Of a stretch of 48,639 nt of DNA, positions 41,524-48,639 are shown piece by piece. The DNA is from Planctomycetaceae bacterium. GTDB lineage: Bacteria; Planctomycetota; Planctomycetia; Planctomycetales; Planctomycetaceae. The position numbers were made by a program, and so were the translations under genes. The notes beneath the pieces were generated by a model. That model worked only from the letters and a program-made list of their open reading frames with translations, had not been told where the DNA came from and searched no databases. The stretch lies in the NCBI GenBank assembly GCA_020426505.1, contig JAGQPX010000131.1, positions 1 to 48,639 on the forward strand, written 5' to 3'. Each line of letters opens with the position of its first letter. The first letter of the stretch is position 1.

Positions 41524-44500
41524 TTACCCCACTCCTCGATTTTTGCCTCCGTGAACGGCTGCTCGTGCTACTGGCATCAGTCGTGCTTGTGGCTGCTGGC
41601 TGGTATTCGGCCAATCGGGTGCCCGTTGACGCCATTCCGAACGTTGGAGAGAACCAGGTCATCGTGCTGACGGAGTGGATGGGACGTTCCCCCAAAGACG
41701 TCGAAGACCAGATCACCTATCCCCTGTCGATTGCTCTGCAAGCCGTTCCAGGCTCAAAAAGCGTGCGCGGCAAGAGCATGTTCGGCTTCAGCTTTGTCCA
41801 GGTCACCTTCGACGACGACGTCGACTTCTACTGGGCACGCTCGCGAGTTGCCGAACAATTGACGACGGTCTCCGAGGCATTACCGGATGATGTCACGCCG
41901 ACTTTGGCCCCTGACGCCACGGCATTGGGGCAGATCTACTACTACGTGCTGATTCCCCCGGAAGAGATGGACCTCGCCGAACTGCGGTCAAAGCAGGATT
42001 TCTTCATCAAATACGCGTTGCAGTCGGTCGACGGTGTCGCTGACGTGGCATCCATCGGCGGTTATGTAAAGCAGTACCAAATCGAGGTCGATCCCGATGC
42101 ACTTCGCTACCACAATCTTCCGCTGAGTACGGTCATCTCTGCGGTGAACGCATCGAATATCGATGTGGGCGCCAAGACGGTGGAGTCCAGCGGTATGGAG
42201 TTCATCGTCCGCGGCCGCGGCTTCATCGGTTCCGGCAAGACCGAACAGGAAACGTTGGAGCAAATCGAAGACACCGTCGTCGTCGTCCGCAAAGGCGTTC
42301 CGATCACGGTTGCCGAGCTGGCACAGGTGCAAGTCGGTCCCGCCTTTCGTCGCGGCGCACTCGACTTCAACGGACAGGAAGCGGTTGGCGGCGTTGTCGT
42401 CATGCGATATGGCGAGAATCCGCGCGACGTCATTGAACGCGTGAAGGCCAAGGTCGCCGCACTGGAATCCGAACTTGACGGCATCCGTATTCAAGGCATC
42501 TATGACCGCACGTTGCTGATTGACGAAACCATCGCAACGCTGACGACAGCCCTGTTTGAAGAAACCCTGATCACGATTGCGGTGATGGTGTTGTTCCTGC
42601 TCCACGTTCGTGCGAGCATCATCATCGCCGTGACGTTGCCAATGGCCGTACTGATGTCCTTCATCGCGATGAAGGTTTTCGGTGTCGATGCCAACATCAT
42701 GTCTCTGGCCGGGATCGCGATTGCGATCGGCACGATGGTCGACATGGGCATCATCGTGTTGGAGAACGTTTACAGCGCCTTGTCTGACTGGGAAACAGAG
42801 GGGGGTGTGGGCGGTCCCAATCGTCGCCTGCAAGTGATTCGTGAGTCCGCTGCCGAAGTTGTTCCCGCCGTCATGACAGCGGTGACCACCACGATCGTCA
42901 GTTTTCTCCCGGTCTTCTTTCTCACCGGTCGCGACCATCGCTTGTTTGCGCCGCTGGCTTGGACAAAAACGTTCGCCCTGGCGGCGAGTCTGATCGTCGC
43001 CATTGCCGTTGTACCCATGCTGTGCCGCGTTTTCCTAAAGACCTCTCGCATGTCACGTTGGTCGAGCCTGGCTGCGGCATTCGGGGCAGCCATCCTGGCG
43101 ATTGGACTTTGCCAATTTGTCTGGGCAGACCATCTCGCAACCTGGTTGGCGATCGATGCGATATGGATCACGATCGCTGGTGCTGTTCTCGCGTTTGTCG
43201 CCGGAGGGTGGATGACACGTGAACGAGTTCGCCCGATGGAGGAGAACCCTGTCAGCCGTTTCGTGCTCTGGTTGTATGCCGGCCGGCTGCGGATGGCGCT
43301 CGACCATAAAGCGATCATGCTGTCATTCCCAATGATGATCTTTGTGATTGGACTGGGGGCATGGATTGGTCTGCCGACTGTCCTGCGTCCCGTCGAAAAA
43401 GTCGTCTCGCTGTTAGGCGCCGATCTGAACGAGGTCCCCGGTTATGTGGACTTGAAGCACACCTTCACGGGGCTGGAAACGGATGACTGGATCGCACTCG
43501 ACGAGGGGAGTTGGTTCTACATGCCCAGCCTCTATCCGGCGGCGAGCTTCTCTCAGGCGATGGAAGTCCTGCAGACACAGGACGCGATGATCAAAGAAAT
43601 TCCCGAGGTCGAGAACGTCCTCGGCAAGATCGGTCGCGTTGATTCAGCGCTCGACCCGGCTCCCGCAGCGATGGTCGAAACGTACATCATGCTCAAACCG
43701 CGGGAGCAGTGGCGGGAAGGAGTCAACGAAAGAGACATCTGGGACGAAATTAACGCGGTTGCCACGCTGCCTGGCGTCACACCCGCATCAGCATTGCAAC
43801 CAATTGAAGGCCGCGTTGTGATGCTGCAGGCAGGTATCAAGGCATCGATGGCCGTGCGGGTCTACGGTGATGACCTGCAGGGTCTGGCCGAGGCCTCATT
43901 GGCCGTTGCTGAACATCTGAAACAACACCACTACGTGAATGCCGGGACCGTGAATCCTGACATCGTGATGGGCAAGCCGTACTTCGAGTTTGAGGTCAAC
44001 CGCAAAGAGGCGTCTCGTTATGGGATGACCACCATGATGGTCAACCAAATCGTGTCTGCAGGGCTTGGTGGCGTCGATGTCACCGAAACCGTCGAAGGGC
44101 GCGAACGTTATCCCATCCAGATTCGCTACGCACGCAACATTCGCGAGCGCCTCGACGAACTCAAGACGGTCTCGGTTGTCACGCACACCGGCGACATTGT
44201 CCCGCTGGAGCGCCTCGCCGATGTGTCGACAACCTGGGGACCGGGGGCCATCAACAGTGAAGATGCCCGCCTAGTGGCCCATGTGGCGTTCTCACCGTCC
44301 GGGGGTGTGGGTGATCTGGAGACCGTCGATGCCGTGATGGATTCTCTACGATCCGCTCGGGAAAGTAGCGAACTCAAGTTCCCGGAAGGCAACTTCGAAC
44401 TTCAGCCCGTGGGGTCGTTCCAGAACCAAATCGAAGCCAATCAACGTTTGATGTGGATCGTGCCGACGGTCATTCTCATCAACCTCCTGTTGCACTATTT

Positions 44501-45029
44501 GCACTTCCGCAACCTTCCCATTTCTCTGGTCGTCTTCTCGGGCATTCCGTTCGCGGCGGCCGGTGGCATGATCGCCGTGGCCGTCATGGGCGTCGACATG
44601 AACACTGCCATGTGGGTGGGCTTTATCGCTCTCTTCGGGCTCGCGGCTGACGATGGAATCGTGATGGCGACCTACATGCGCGAATCACTCAGCCGGCACA
44701 CGATTCGCAGTGTTGGCGATGTTCGCAACGCCATCTACGAAGCGGGGCTGAAACGGATTCGTCCCTGCACGATGACAACGATCACAACGTTGGTGGCACT
44801 GCTTCCGGTCCTGACATCGACCGGACGCGGTGCCGACGTGGCCCGTGCGATGGCGTTGCCGGTCTTCGGCGGCATGTTGATTGAACCTTTTACAACATTC
44901 ATCGTGCCGACACTGTATTGCGCCTACATGGAGTTCAAGATGCGTGCCGGACTACGAGATGAAGTCTGGCAGCCGGACGATGATCATTTGGTCGACAGTG
45001 ACGCGACGACAGTTGCAACAGCAGCCTGA
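41520..45029 (+). CDS. CusA-type heavy-metal efflux RND transporter
   Basis: The 1169-residue pump starts with an ATG overlapping the fusion-protein stop. Hallmarks are WMGRSPKDVEDQITYPLSIA, the fourth-helix segment AGIAIAIGTMVDMGIIVLEN of the Cu(I)/Ag(I) type and, in the second half, PPxxG-like ALQPIEGRVVMLQAGIKASM and GLAADDGIVMATYMRESL. It is about 120 residues longer than CusA because two extra membrane helices (around residues 515-565) are inserted in the middle. It would use the proton gradient to move metal taken from its fusion-protein partner. The two RND pumps of the window are only distant paralogues, so this is not a simple local duplication. Small metal-binding genes follow downstream. 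Confidence 0.92.
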   Translation: MITPLLDFCLRERLLVLLASVVLVAAGWYSANRVPVDAIPNVGENQVIVLTEWMGRSPKDVEDQITYPLSIALQAVPGSKSVRGKSMFGFSFVQVTFDDDVDFYWARSRVAEQLTTVSEALPDDVTPTLAPDATALGQIYYYVLIPPEEMDLAELRSKQDFFIKYALQSVDGVADVASIGGYVKQYQIEVDPDALRYHNLPLSTVISAVNASNIDVGAKTVESSGMEFIVRGRGFIGSGKTEQETLEQIEDTVVVVRKGVPITVAELAQVQVGPAFRRGALDFNGQEAVGGVVVMRYGENPRDVIERVKAKVAALESELDGIRIQGIYDRTLLIDETIATLTTALFEETLITIAVMVLFLLHVRASIIIAVTLPMAVLMSFIAMKVFGVDANIMSLAGIAIAIGTMVDMGIIVLENVYSALSDWETEGGVGGPNRRLQVIRESAAEVVPAVMTAVTTTIVSFLPVFFLTGRDHRLFAPLAWTKTFALAASLIVAIAVVPMLCRVFLKTSRMSRWSSLAAAFGAAILAIGLCQFVWADHLATWLAIDAIWITIAGAVLAFVAGGWMTRERVRPMEENPVSRFVLWLYAGRLRMALDHKAIMLSFPMMIFVIGLGAWIGLPTVLRPVEKVVSLLGADLNEVPGYVDLKHTFTGLETDDWIALDEGSWFYMPSLYPAASFSQAMEVLQTQDAMIKEIPEVENVLGKIGRVDSALDPAPAAMVETYIMLKPREQWREGVNERDIWDEINAVATLPGVTPASALQPIEGRVVMLQAGIKASMAVRVYGDDLQGLAEASLAVAEHLKQHHYVNAGTVNPDIVMGKPYFEFEVNRKEASRYGMTTMMVNQIVSAGLGGVDVTETVEGRERYPIQIRYARNIRERLDELKTVSVVTHTGDIVPLERLADVSTTWGPGAINSEDARLVAHVAFSPSGGVGDLETVDAVMDSLRSARESSELKFPEGNFELQPVGSFQNQIEANQRLMWIVPTVILINLLLHYLHFRNLPISLVVFSGIPFAAAGGMIAVAVMGVDMNTAMWVGFIALFGLAADDGIVMATYMRESLSRHTIRSVGDVRNAIYEAGLKRIRPCTMTTITTLVALLPVLTSTGRGADVARAMALPVFGGMLIEPFTTFIVPTLYCAYMEFKMRAGLRDEVWQPDDDHLVDSDATTVATAA

Positions 45030-45193
45030 CGAATCCATGAAGAATTGAATTCATCACAGAATCGATCACAGGGTTGTATCGACTTCATTGAAGTGAGGGC
45101 GACCCAATTACTTGTGCAGGTTTGGAAAATCTGCATCACGAATTGCGGTGCCAAGATGCATCTTGACATTGCTCATTCACGAAAGGAATTGAA

Positions 45194-45673
45194 ATGAGAA
45201 TTACAGTCACACTCGCCATTGGAGCTTTGGTTTTGGGAATCGCTCATGTCTCCCTGGCCCAACAAGGCTTGCTGGAGCAAGCAGCTCCGACACACGATCA
45301 ACTGCGAATCGCTGCACAGAAAATATGTCCGGTTTCGGGTGAAGTGCTCGGTGAGCACGGCCCCCCCATCAAAGTCGCCGTGGGTCAGCAGAAAGAGGAA
45401 GTCTATCTGTGCTGCGAAGCATGCACTAAAGGCAAGCTTGATGCCAAACATTGGGCGACCATCCACGCCAATATCGCCAAGGCGCAGGGGAAGTGTCCCG
45501 TGATGCAGAAGGCGCTGCCGAAGAATCCAAAGTGGACGGTCGTCAATGGCCAGATTGTGTACGTTTGCTGTCCACCCTGCACCAGCAAGATCGAGAAAAA
45601 TCCTGAGACCTTCCTGCAGCGAGTCGACTCGTATTACACGGCGTCGATCCAGCCGAGGCCCGCTATCCGCTGA
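45194..45673 (+). CDS. secreted protein with two CPV...CCxxC modules
   Basis: The 159-residue protein has a signal peptide (TVTLAIGALVLGIAHVSLA) and starts 8 bases after AAAGGAA. It is almost entirely two modules in tandem. The first is CPVSGEVLGEHGPPIKVAVG with YLCCEACTKGKL; the second is a shorter CPVMQKALPKNPKWTVVNGQ with VYVCCPPCTSKI and FLQRV. The first has the LG-x-x-G-x-P core; the second has lost it. Each pairs an N-terminal Cys with a CC-x2-C triad, giving four possible ligands. The 164-base gap to the pump gene holds no clear promoter, so read-through or a weak promoter must be assumed. A periplasmic metal carrier for the pump is the simplest guess. Confidence 0.78.
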   Translation: MRITVTLAIGALVLGIAHVSLAQQGLLEQAAPTHDQLRIAAQKICPVSGEVLGEHGPPIKVAVGQQKEEVYLCCEACTKGKLDAKHWATIHANIAKAQGKCPVMQKALPKNPKWTVVNGQIVYVCCPPCTSKIEKNPETFLQRVDSYYTASIQPRPAIR

Positions 45674-45714
45674 GTAATTCAGTCCGTCTCTTGGCACATG
45701 AAAGGATTCTCGCC

Positions 45715-45861
45715 ATGAAACATTTAACACTATTCGCGATCCTGTCCGCCACCCTTTTGGTGACCGCGTCCGGCTGTATGTCGTCTGGAAAAACAAATTC
45801 CACATGGAAACCCCCGGCCAGTGCAGGTCCATCGTCCGGAGGCTGTCCGAGTTGCGGCTAG
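45715..45861 (+). CDS. 48-residue lipoprotein ending in CPSCG
   Basis: The peptide starts at an ATG with AAGGA 9 bases upstream, 41 bases after the preceding gene. The signal segment HLTLFAILSATLLVTASGC ends in a lipobox, leaving a mature lipoprotein of about 28 residues rich in Ser, Gly and Pro. The C-terminal GGCPSCG offers a C-x2-C metal or disulphide site. It is followed directly by a strong hairpin (45911), which makes it the likely last gene of the unit that begins at 39388. No family is recognised. Its size is typical of small planctomycete lipoproteins that gene finders often miss. Confidence 0.6.
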   Translation: MKHLTLFAILSATLLVTASGCMSSGKTNSTWKPPASAGPSSGGCPSCG

Positions 45862-45910
45862 ACATCCGGTTCGGTTCCGTTTACCACCGAAACTAAATCT
45901 CGGGAGTCAC

Positions 45911-45955
45911 AGCGGCCCGGGGCATGACCATGCTCCGGGCCGCTGCTCGTTTTCG
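45911..45955 (+). terminator. strong hairpin terminator behind the second efflux operon
   Basis: AGCGGCCCGGGGCATG (45911-45926) pairs with CATGCTCCGGGCCGCT (45929-45944), 16 pairs with one G-T, and is followed by a short T-rich tail. It can work for the plus-strand operon ending at 45861. The gap 45862-46535 otherwise holds only a gene fragment on the minus strand. Confidence 0.75.
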
Positions 45956-46030
45956 GCATGGCGCTGGTGTGTGCTTTCTGATGAACACATGGGGTGATGA
46001 GCCGATGAACCATCACCCATCATCGCCCGG

Positions 46031-46270
46031 TCACTGCAGGAATGTCTTTTCGCCCACAATTGACATAAGGCGCGCCTGCATGTGCTTTGTCTCCAGGAGC
46101 GCGACTGTGGGGCGACCGAACGACCAGCCACCTGTCTCGCCAAGGTTGATGAAGAGATGTCCATCCTCATCCCGATGAATGCGAGGTCTGTGTGTGTGAC
46201 CGAAATCGGCCACATCGAACTCAGCATCGAACAGCGTTTCCTCATTCGATTTGGATTCGTAGTCAATTCA
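46031..46270 (-). pseudogene. C-terminal fragment of a YfcE-type metallophosphoesterase
   Basis: About 78 codons keep the end of a calcineurin-like phosphodiesterase: VADFGHTHRPRIHRDEDG has the metal-binding GHTH motif, and LFINLGETGGWSFGRPTVAL is the usual closing strand region. The frame is blocked by a TGA just upstream of 46270, and the N-terminal metal motifs (GDxHG, GDxxD, GNHD) are absent. The gene is therefore truncated at its 5' end. No ribosome site or good start codon precedes it. It fits with the decaying fragments toward the right end of the window. Confidence 0.6.
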
Positions 46271-46535
46271 CGCAAGCCAGACCGTCAACATCATTATGAG
46301 TAGCAAATGAGCTTCGTCGTCATTGTGAAGACGCATGTGTCAGCATTACGACAGGCCTTCTTGGCTCGTTTACAAGATCCACATGGAAAACGACTGGGAA
46401 AACGCGATCCTGTCTTTATCTCACCGTTGGGCACAGTGATTGCGTGCTTCGTATTGCATTGCGTGTCATGAAGGCATGTCGTTCGCGGCCAGATGTCGCA
46501 TGATCAACACTTGCCTCAGACTCAAGGACACGCAC

Positions 46536-47141
46536 ATGACCCGCTTACTCACATTGACGATCGCAGCTGCGGTTACAATCTCAGCGAATGCGTCAGCTTA
46601 CGATGGCTCTCAACTGTACTCTCACGGCGGCTGCGGTTGCTCCGGGCAGGCCTTCAGCCCGACGGCGTTCGATCGTATCCCTCTCTCGCCATCGGGATGC
46701 CGCGACGGTGCTTGTCCAGCCTTCGACTGGCAGCAGAATCGTGGTATTCGGTGGAATGGCCCGCAAGCATCTCCCGGTTACAACGCGGCTCCCACGTACC
46801 GGGATGAACCCCAGTACGTTCCGCAACACGACCAGCCACTGACGCCACGAACAAACCCCGCTCCCTATACGCCGCCACTTCCGTCGCAGGCAGACCGGTC
46901 GCCCAGCATCCCACAGGGAATGGAAGGGATCGCTCAGCTCCCGATCGCCGAGCAGCGTCGCGCTCTGCAGCAGCGGACGTGTCCGGTAACAAGGGAGCCG
47001 CTGGGTTCGATGGGCAAGCCGATTAGTGTCACCGTGGCCGGCAGGTCGGTCTACGTTTGCTGCGAAGGTTGCGTCAACGCCCTCCAACGAAACCCCGAAA
47101 GATATCTGACAGGTGCTTTGCGCGGCAGTATCATTCGCTGA
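46536..47141 (+). CDS. secreted Pro-rich protein with C-terminal CPV...CCxxC module
   Basis: The 201-residue protein has a signal peptide (LLTLTIAAAVTISANASA) and starts 7 bases after AAGGA. The N-terminal part has HGGCGCSGQ and a Pro/Gln/Tyr-rich, probably unfolded region (about 45-120). A short helix (LPIAEQRRALQQRT) then leads into CPVTREPLGSMGKPISVTVA and VYVCCEGCVNAL with ERYLTGAL, a full copy of the Cys module and closest to the copies at the end of the fusion protein at 39388. It may tether metal-binding capacity in the envelope. The frame is open upstream to 46440 but lacks a ribosome site there. It is separated from the efflux operon by the terminator at 45911. Confidence 0.75.
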   Translation: MTRLLTLTIAAAVTISANASAYDGSQLYSHGGCGCSGQAFSPTAFDRIPLSPSGCRDGACPAFDWQQNRGIRWNGPQASPGYNAAPTYRDEPQYVPQHDQPLTPRTNPAPYTPPLPSQADRSPSIPQGMEGIAQLPIAEQRRALQQRTCPVTREPLGSMGKPISVTVAGRSVYVCCEGCVNALQRNPERYLTGALRGSIIR

Positions 47142-47373
47142 GCATTGTTCTCGTGATCTGATGAAATGACAATTAGATTCGACAAGCCCTCAGTCCAAGT
47201 GGAAGTGGACTGGGGGCTCGTTCGTTTCTCAATCGAGTTTCCTCGTCCAATCGTGAGACTAGGCACGTTTAATCGCGACACTGGGCGTTGTCGCTCTAAT
47301 CTGGGTGAAAACTCTCGCCGTGCCTTTCTGAGCAATCAGGCATTCTCTGACAACCTCTGTCGAATGGGAGGAG

Positions 47374-47559
47374 ATGACACAGCAGCGAGGGAAGCCGAAA
47401 GTGATCCAAGACGACAACGGACCAGAGTTCATTTCCAAGTCTAGGGACTGGTGGAAGTACTCCAACCAGGTTCGGCTCGATTGCAGTCGACCGGGTGAAG
47501 CGACGAACGATGCCGACATCGAGTCGTTCAACAGCAGCGTGTGTCAGGAACCTTACTGA
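47374..47559 (+). pseudogene. IS3-family transposase fragment
   Basis: The 61 codons match the integrase-core part of an IS3-family OrfB: RGKPKVIQDDNGPEFISKS contains the second catalytic Asp, and GEATNDADIESFNSSVCQEP is the segment leading to the third catalytic residue (Glu in IESFN). Upstream and downstream homology is lost, and no terminal inverted repeats were recognised. It is a dead scrap of an insertion sequence. The usual IESFNG reads IESFNS and QECL reads QEPY, so it has drifted for some time. It lies 345 bases from the tRNA fragment. Confidence 0.75.
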
Positions 47560-47903
47560 ATCAGCCCGTTCTTGGGTGATGTGACTCGAAGGCGGCAAAG
47601 ACTATGTTGGTGCGTGCAGTTCGCGGTTGAATCCTCCTATTTGATCGCCAATGAGCAGGGGCTTCCCACGTCTTCAGGCAGGGGAAACCTGACCAATACA
47701 TGTCACGCATGCAGCGCGGCGCGACCGCTTCCATGAGCGATTCGACTTCGTTGGGAATTCTCGGGCAGAGAGGCTGCGTCATGCACCAAGATGCACCAAG
47801 TCCCTTGAATTCCATGAAAATCATGTGAAACTTGGAAGCGGCGGTTGTCAGAAAACCGCTGAAAGCACGCTGTTTTCGCCCATGCCAGCTCTCCGCCCGT
47901 GTT
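47560..47903. other. non-coding debris between IS fragment and tRNA fragment
   Basis: No credible gene was found in these 344 bases. There is a perfect tandem 10-base repeat, ATGCACCAAG (47781-47800), and a small hairpin (GCGGTT at 47841-47846 with AACCGC at 47854-47859). A minus-strand open frame (47824 down to 47561) has no recognisable features. Confidence 0.4.
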
Positions 47904-47904
47904 A

Positions 47905-47947
47905 CTGGGGGTCAAAAGGTCGCAGGTTCAAATCCTGTCGTCCCGAC
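47905..47947 (+). other. 3' half of a tRNA-Pro(GGG) gene, candidate attachment site
   Basis: From the anticodon loop onward the sequence is tRNA-like: loop CTGGGGG with anticodon GGG, 3' anticodon strand, variable loop AGGTC, T arm GCAGGTTCAAATCCTGT and acceptor strand CGTCCCGAC. The 5' half is missing: the bases before the loop do not pair with the 3' anticodon strand, and no CGGGACG acceptor strand occurs upstream. This is the usual footprint of an element that integrated into the 3' end of a tRNA gene. In this orientation the element lies to the left of the fragment, that is, in this window. Confidence 0.7.
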
Positions 47948-47953
47948 TTTGCA

Positions 47954-47984
47954 AAGCCCTGCTTCGAGAGAAGTTAGGGCTTTT
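47954..47984 (+). terminator. terminator behind the tRNA-Pro fragment
   Basis: AAGCCCT (47954-47960) pairs with AGGGCTT (47976-47982), and T residues follow. It was probably carried along with the tRNA 3' end. Confidence 0.6.
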
Positions 47985-48392
47985 CTCGTGCACCACTGCA
48001 ACCTGTCGAGTGTCCACATTTTCCAACGGATACCGTGCGTTGTGAAGAATTCCATGCGATAATCCGTGCGGTGCACCACCACCAGATGGACACTTTGGCT
48101 CCCGTGCTTCTGGGCTGCCTACTGATAAACGTCTGCCTCTGCTCAGGCAGCGAATCCTTCCATGGCTTCAGCCCTTTCCGTCAAGGAGCTTCCTACGGAC
48201 TCCTCCTTTGACGTCGGTCTTCGCCGTGGTACGTCACGCGTTCCCGCGCGAGGCAATCCGCTCCTTTACATACAGGCAACTGCGATCCAAATGAAGCACC
48301 GTCAAGCTCGTGGCGAAAACGGCTCTGACTCGCAGATACCGCTCCGCCTCTTTTGTTCACGCACTCTACCAGTGCATTTCCACACAATCAAT
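47985..48392. other. gene-free stretch right of the tRNA fragment
   Basis: No gene, RNA or repeat could be supported in these 408 bases. A plus-strand frame is open from 48162 but its first 77 codons lack any recognisable feature or ribosome site. Confidence 0.35.
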
Positions 48393-48554
48393 ATGGGCCA
48401 ACTCAAACAACTACTCGAACGCAGCACAGATGACGTCCTCGCCGAGGCAGGCTTGCCACCGATGGAGGTGTTGATGACCTACTGCCGCGAACAATTCGAC
48501 GAACAATGTTCCGACTGCGGAGACATCACTGTGCAAGATCACGCTTGTTCGTGA
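48393..48554 (+). CDS. small acidic protein with CxxC, unknown
   Basis: A 53-residue frame starts at ATG 48393 and ends 7 bases before a strong terminator, which favours a real gene. The peptide (GQLKQLLERSTDDVLAEAGL, then CREQFDEQCSDCGDITVQDH) has a helical first half and Cys residues in a CSDC pair. No ribosome site is obvious. The frame extends upstream to 48162, so a longer protein is possible. No family is recognised. Confidence 0.4.
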   Translation: MGQLKQLLERSTDDVLAEAGLPPMEVLMTYCREQFDEQCSDCGDITVQDHACS

Positions 48555-48560
48555 CACTCT

Positions 48561-48588
48561 CTCCCCGGTGACAGCGGGGAGTTTTTTT
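48561..48588 (+). terminator. rho-independent terminator
   Basis: CTCCCCG (48561-48567) pairs with CGGGGAG (48575-48581) around a 7-base loop and is followed at once by seven T residues. It is the clearest intrinsic terminator in the window. Confidence 0.85.
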
Positions 48589-48639
48589 AACACCCTTCGG
48601 TTCCGTAGGCCGTATGCAGGGCTTACGCATGAAAACCTG

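Noticed and set aside
47830..47947. A complete tRNA gene ending at 47947
   Set aside because: No acceptor strand CGGGACG, D arm or 5' anticodon strand is present upstream, so only the 3' half exists.

Overview
The window looks like a chromosome segment of a planctomycete (Pirellula/Gimesia/Rhodopirellula-like). The case rests on many Cys-rich secreted orphans, ECF sigma/anti-sigma pairs, enlarged CusA-type pumps and intermediate GC content. This is judged from protein style only; no search was run. Most genes serve stress, redox and copper/silver-type metal handling. The right end carries the 3' half of a tRNA-Pro gene (47905-47947), an IS3 transposase scrap and other gene fragments. This suggests that the region to its left is an integrated genomic island.

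Layout. (1) 20-3529: SLOG/YHS protein, a receiver with a degenerate phosphorylation site, an ECF sigma factor with a Cys-rich anti-sigma, and a Cys-rich secreted protein. (2) 3723-8418: metal-binding lipoprotein, globin-coupled histidine kinase, secreted orphan, NtrC-type sigma-54 activator and a CBS-pair protein. (3) 8616-16076: double aspartyl protease with PDZ, glycogen debranching enzyme, two BON-type proteins, alpha-glucan phosphorylase and a frameshifted methyltransferase-like gene. (4) 16101-21612 (minus strand): a chained operon reading antiporter remnant, glutamate dehydrogenase, FAD/2Fe-2S oxidoreductase, membrane cytochrome-like protein and seven-heme cytochrome c. (5) 21769-29129 (minus): zinc-ribbon protein interrupted by TGA, glycogen-binding CBM48 protein, Met/Gly-rich metal chaperone-like protein, CPA2 antiporter, site-2 protease, secreted helical protein and SpoIIE phosphatase. 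(6) 29521-47141: a complete CusBAC-type efflux operon (minus), then a second MFP-RND pair (plus) followed by several small Cys-rich metal-binding proteins. (7) 47374-48588: mobile-element debris, the tRNA-Pro fragment and a small orphan ORF.

The main discovery is a candidate sigma-54 regulon. A palindrome, GNGC-NN-AT-NN-GCNC, occurs 12 times at eight places, always outside genes and often as a pair 20-25 bp apart. At six of these places good -24/-12 elements (YGGCAY-N5-TTGC type) lie 60-230 bp away, in front of the SLOG gene, the degenerate receiver, the NtrC activator itself, the debranching enzyme, the BON/phosphorylase operon, the Met-rich protein, the SpoIIE phosphatase and the metal-efflux operon. 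At three places the palindrome-to-GG distance is 171-172 bp. The globin kinase (oxygen or NO sensor) and the NtrC activator are the obvious control pair. I infer an oxygen- or redox-gated programme that mobilises glycogen, feeds an NAD(P)H-to-cytochrome path and raises metal defence.

A second discovery is a small recurring Cys module, CPV-x4-LG-x-MG-x-P ... CC-x2-C. It occurs six times in four proteins, including twice at the end of one membrane-fusion protein.
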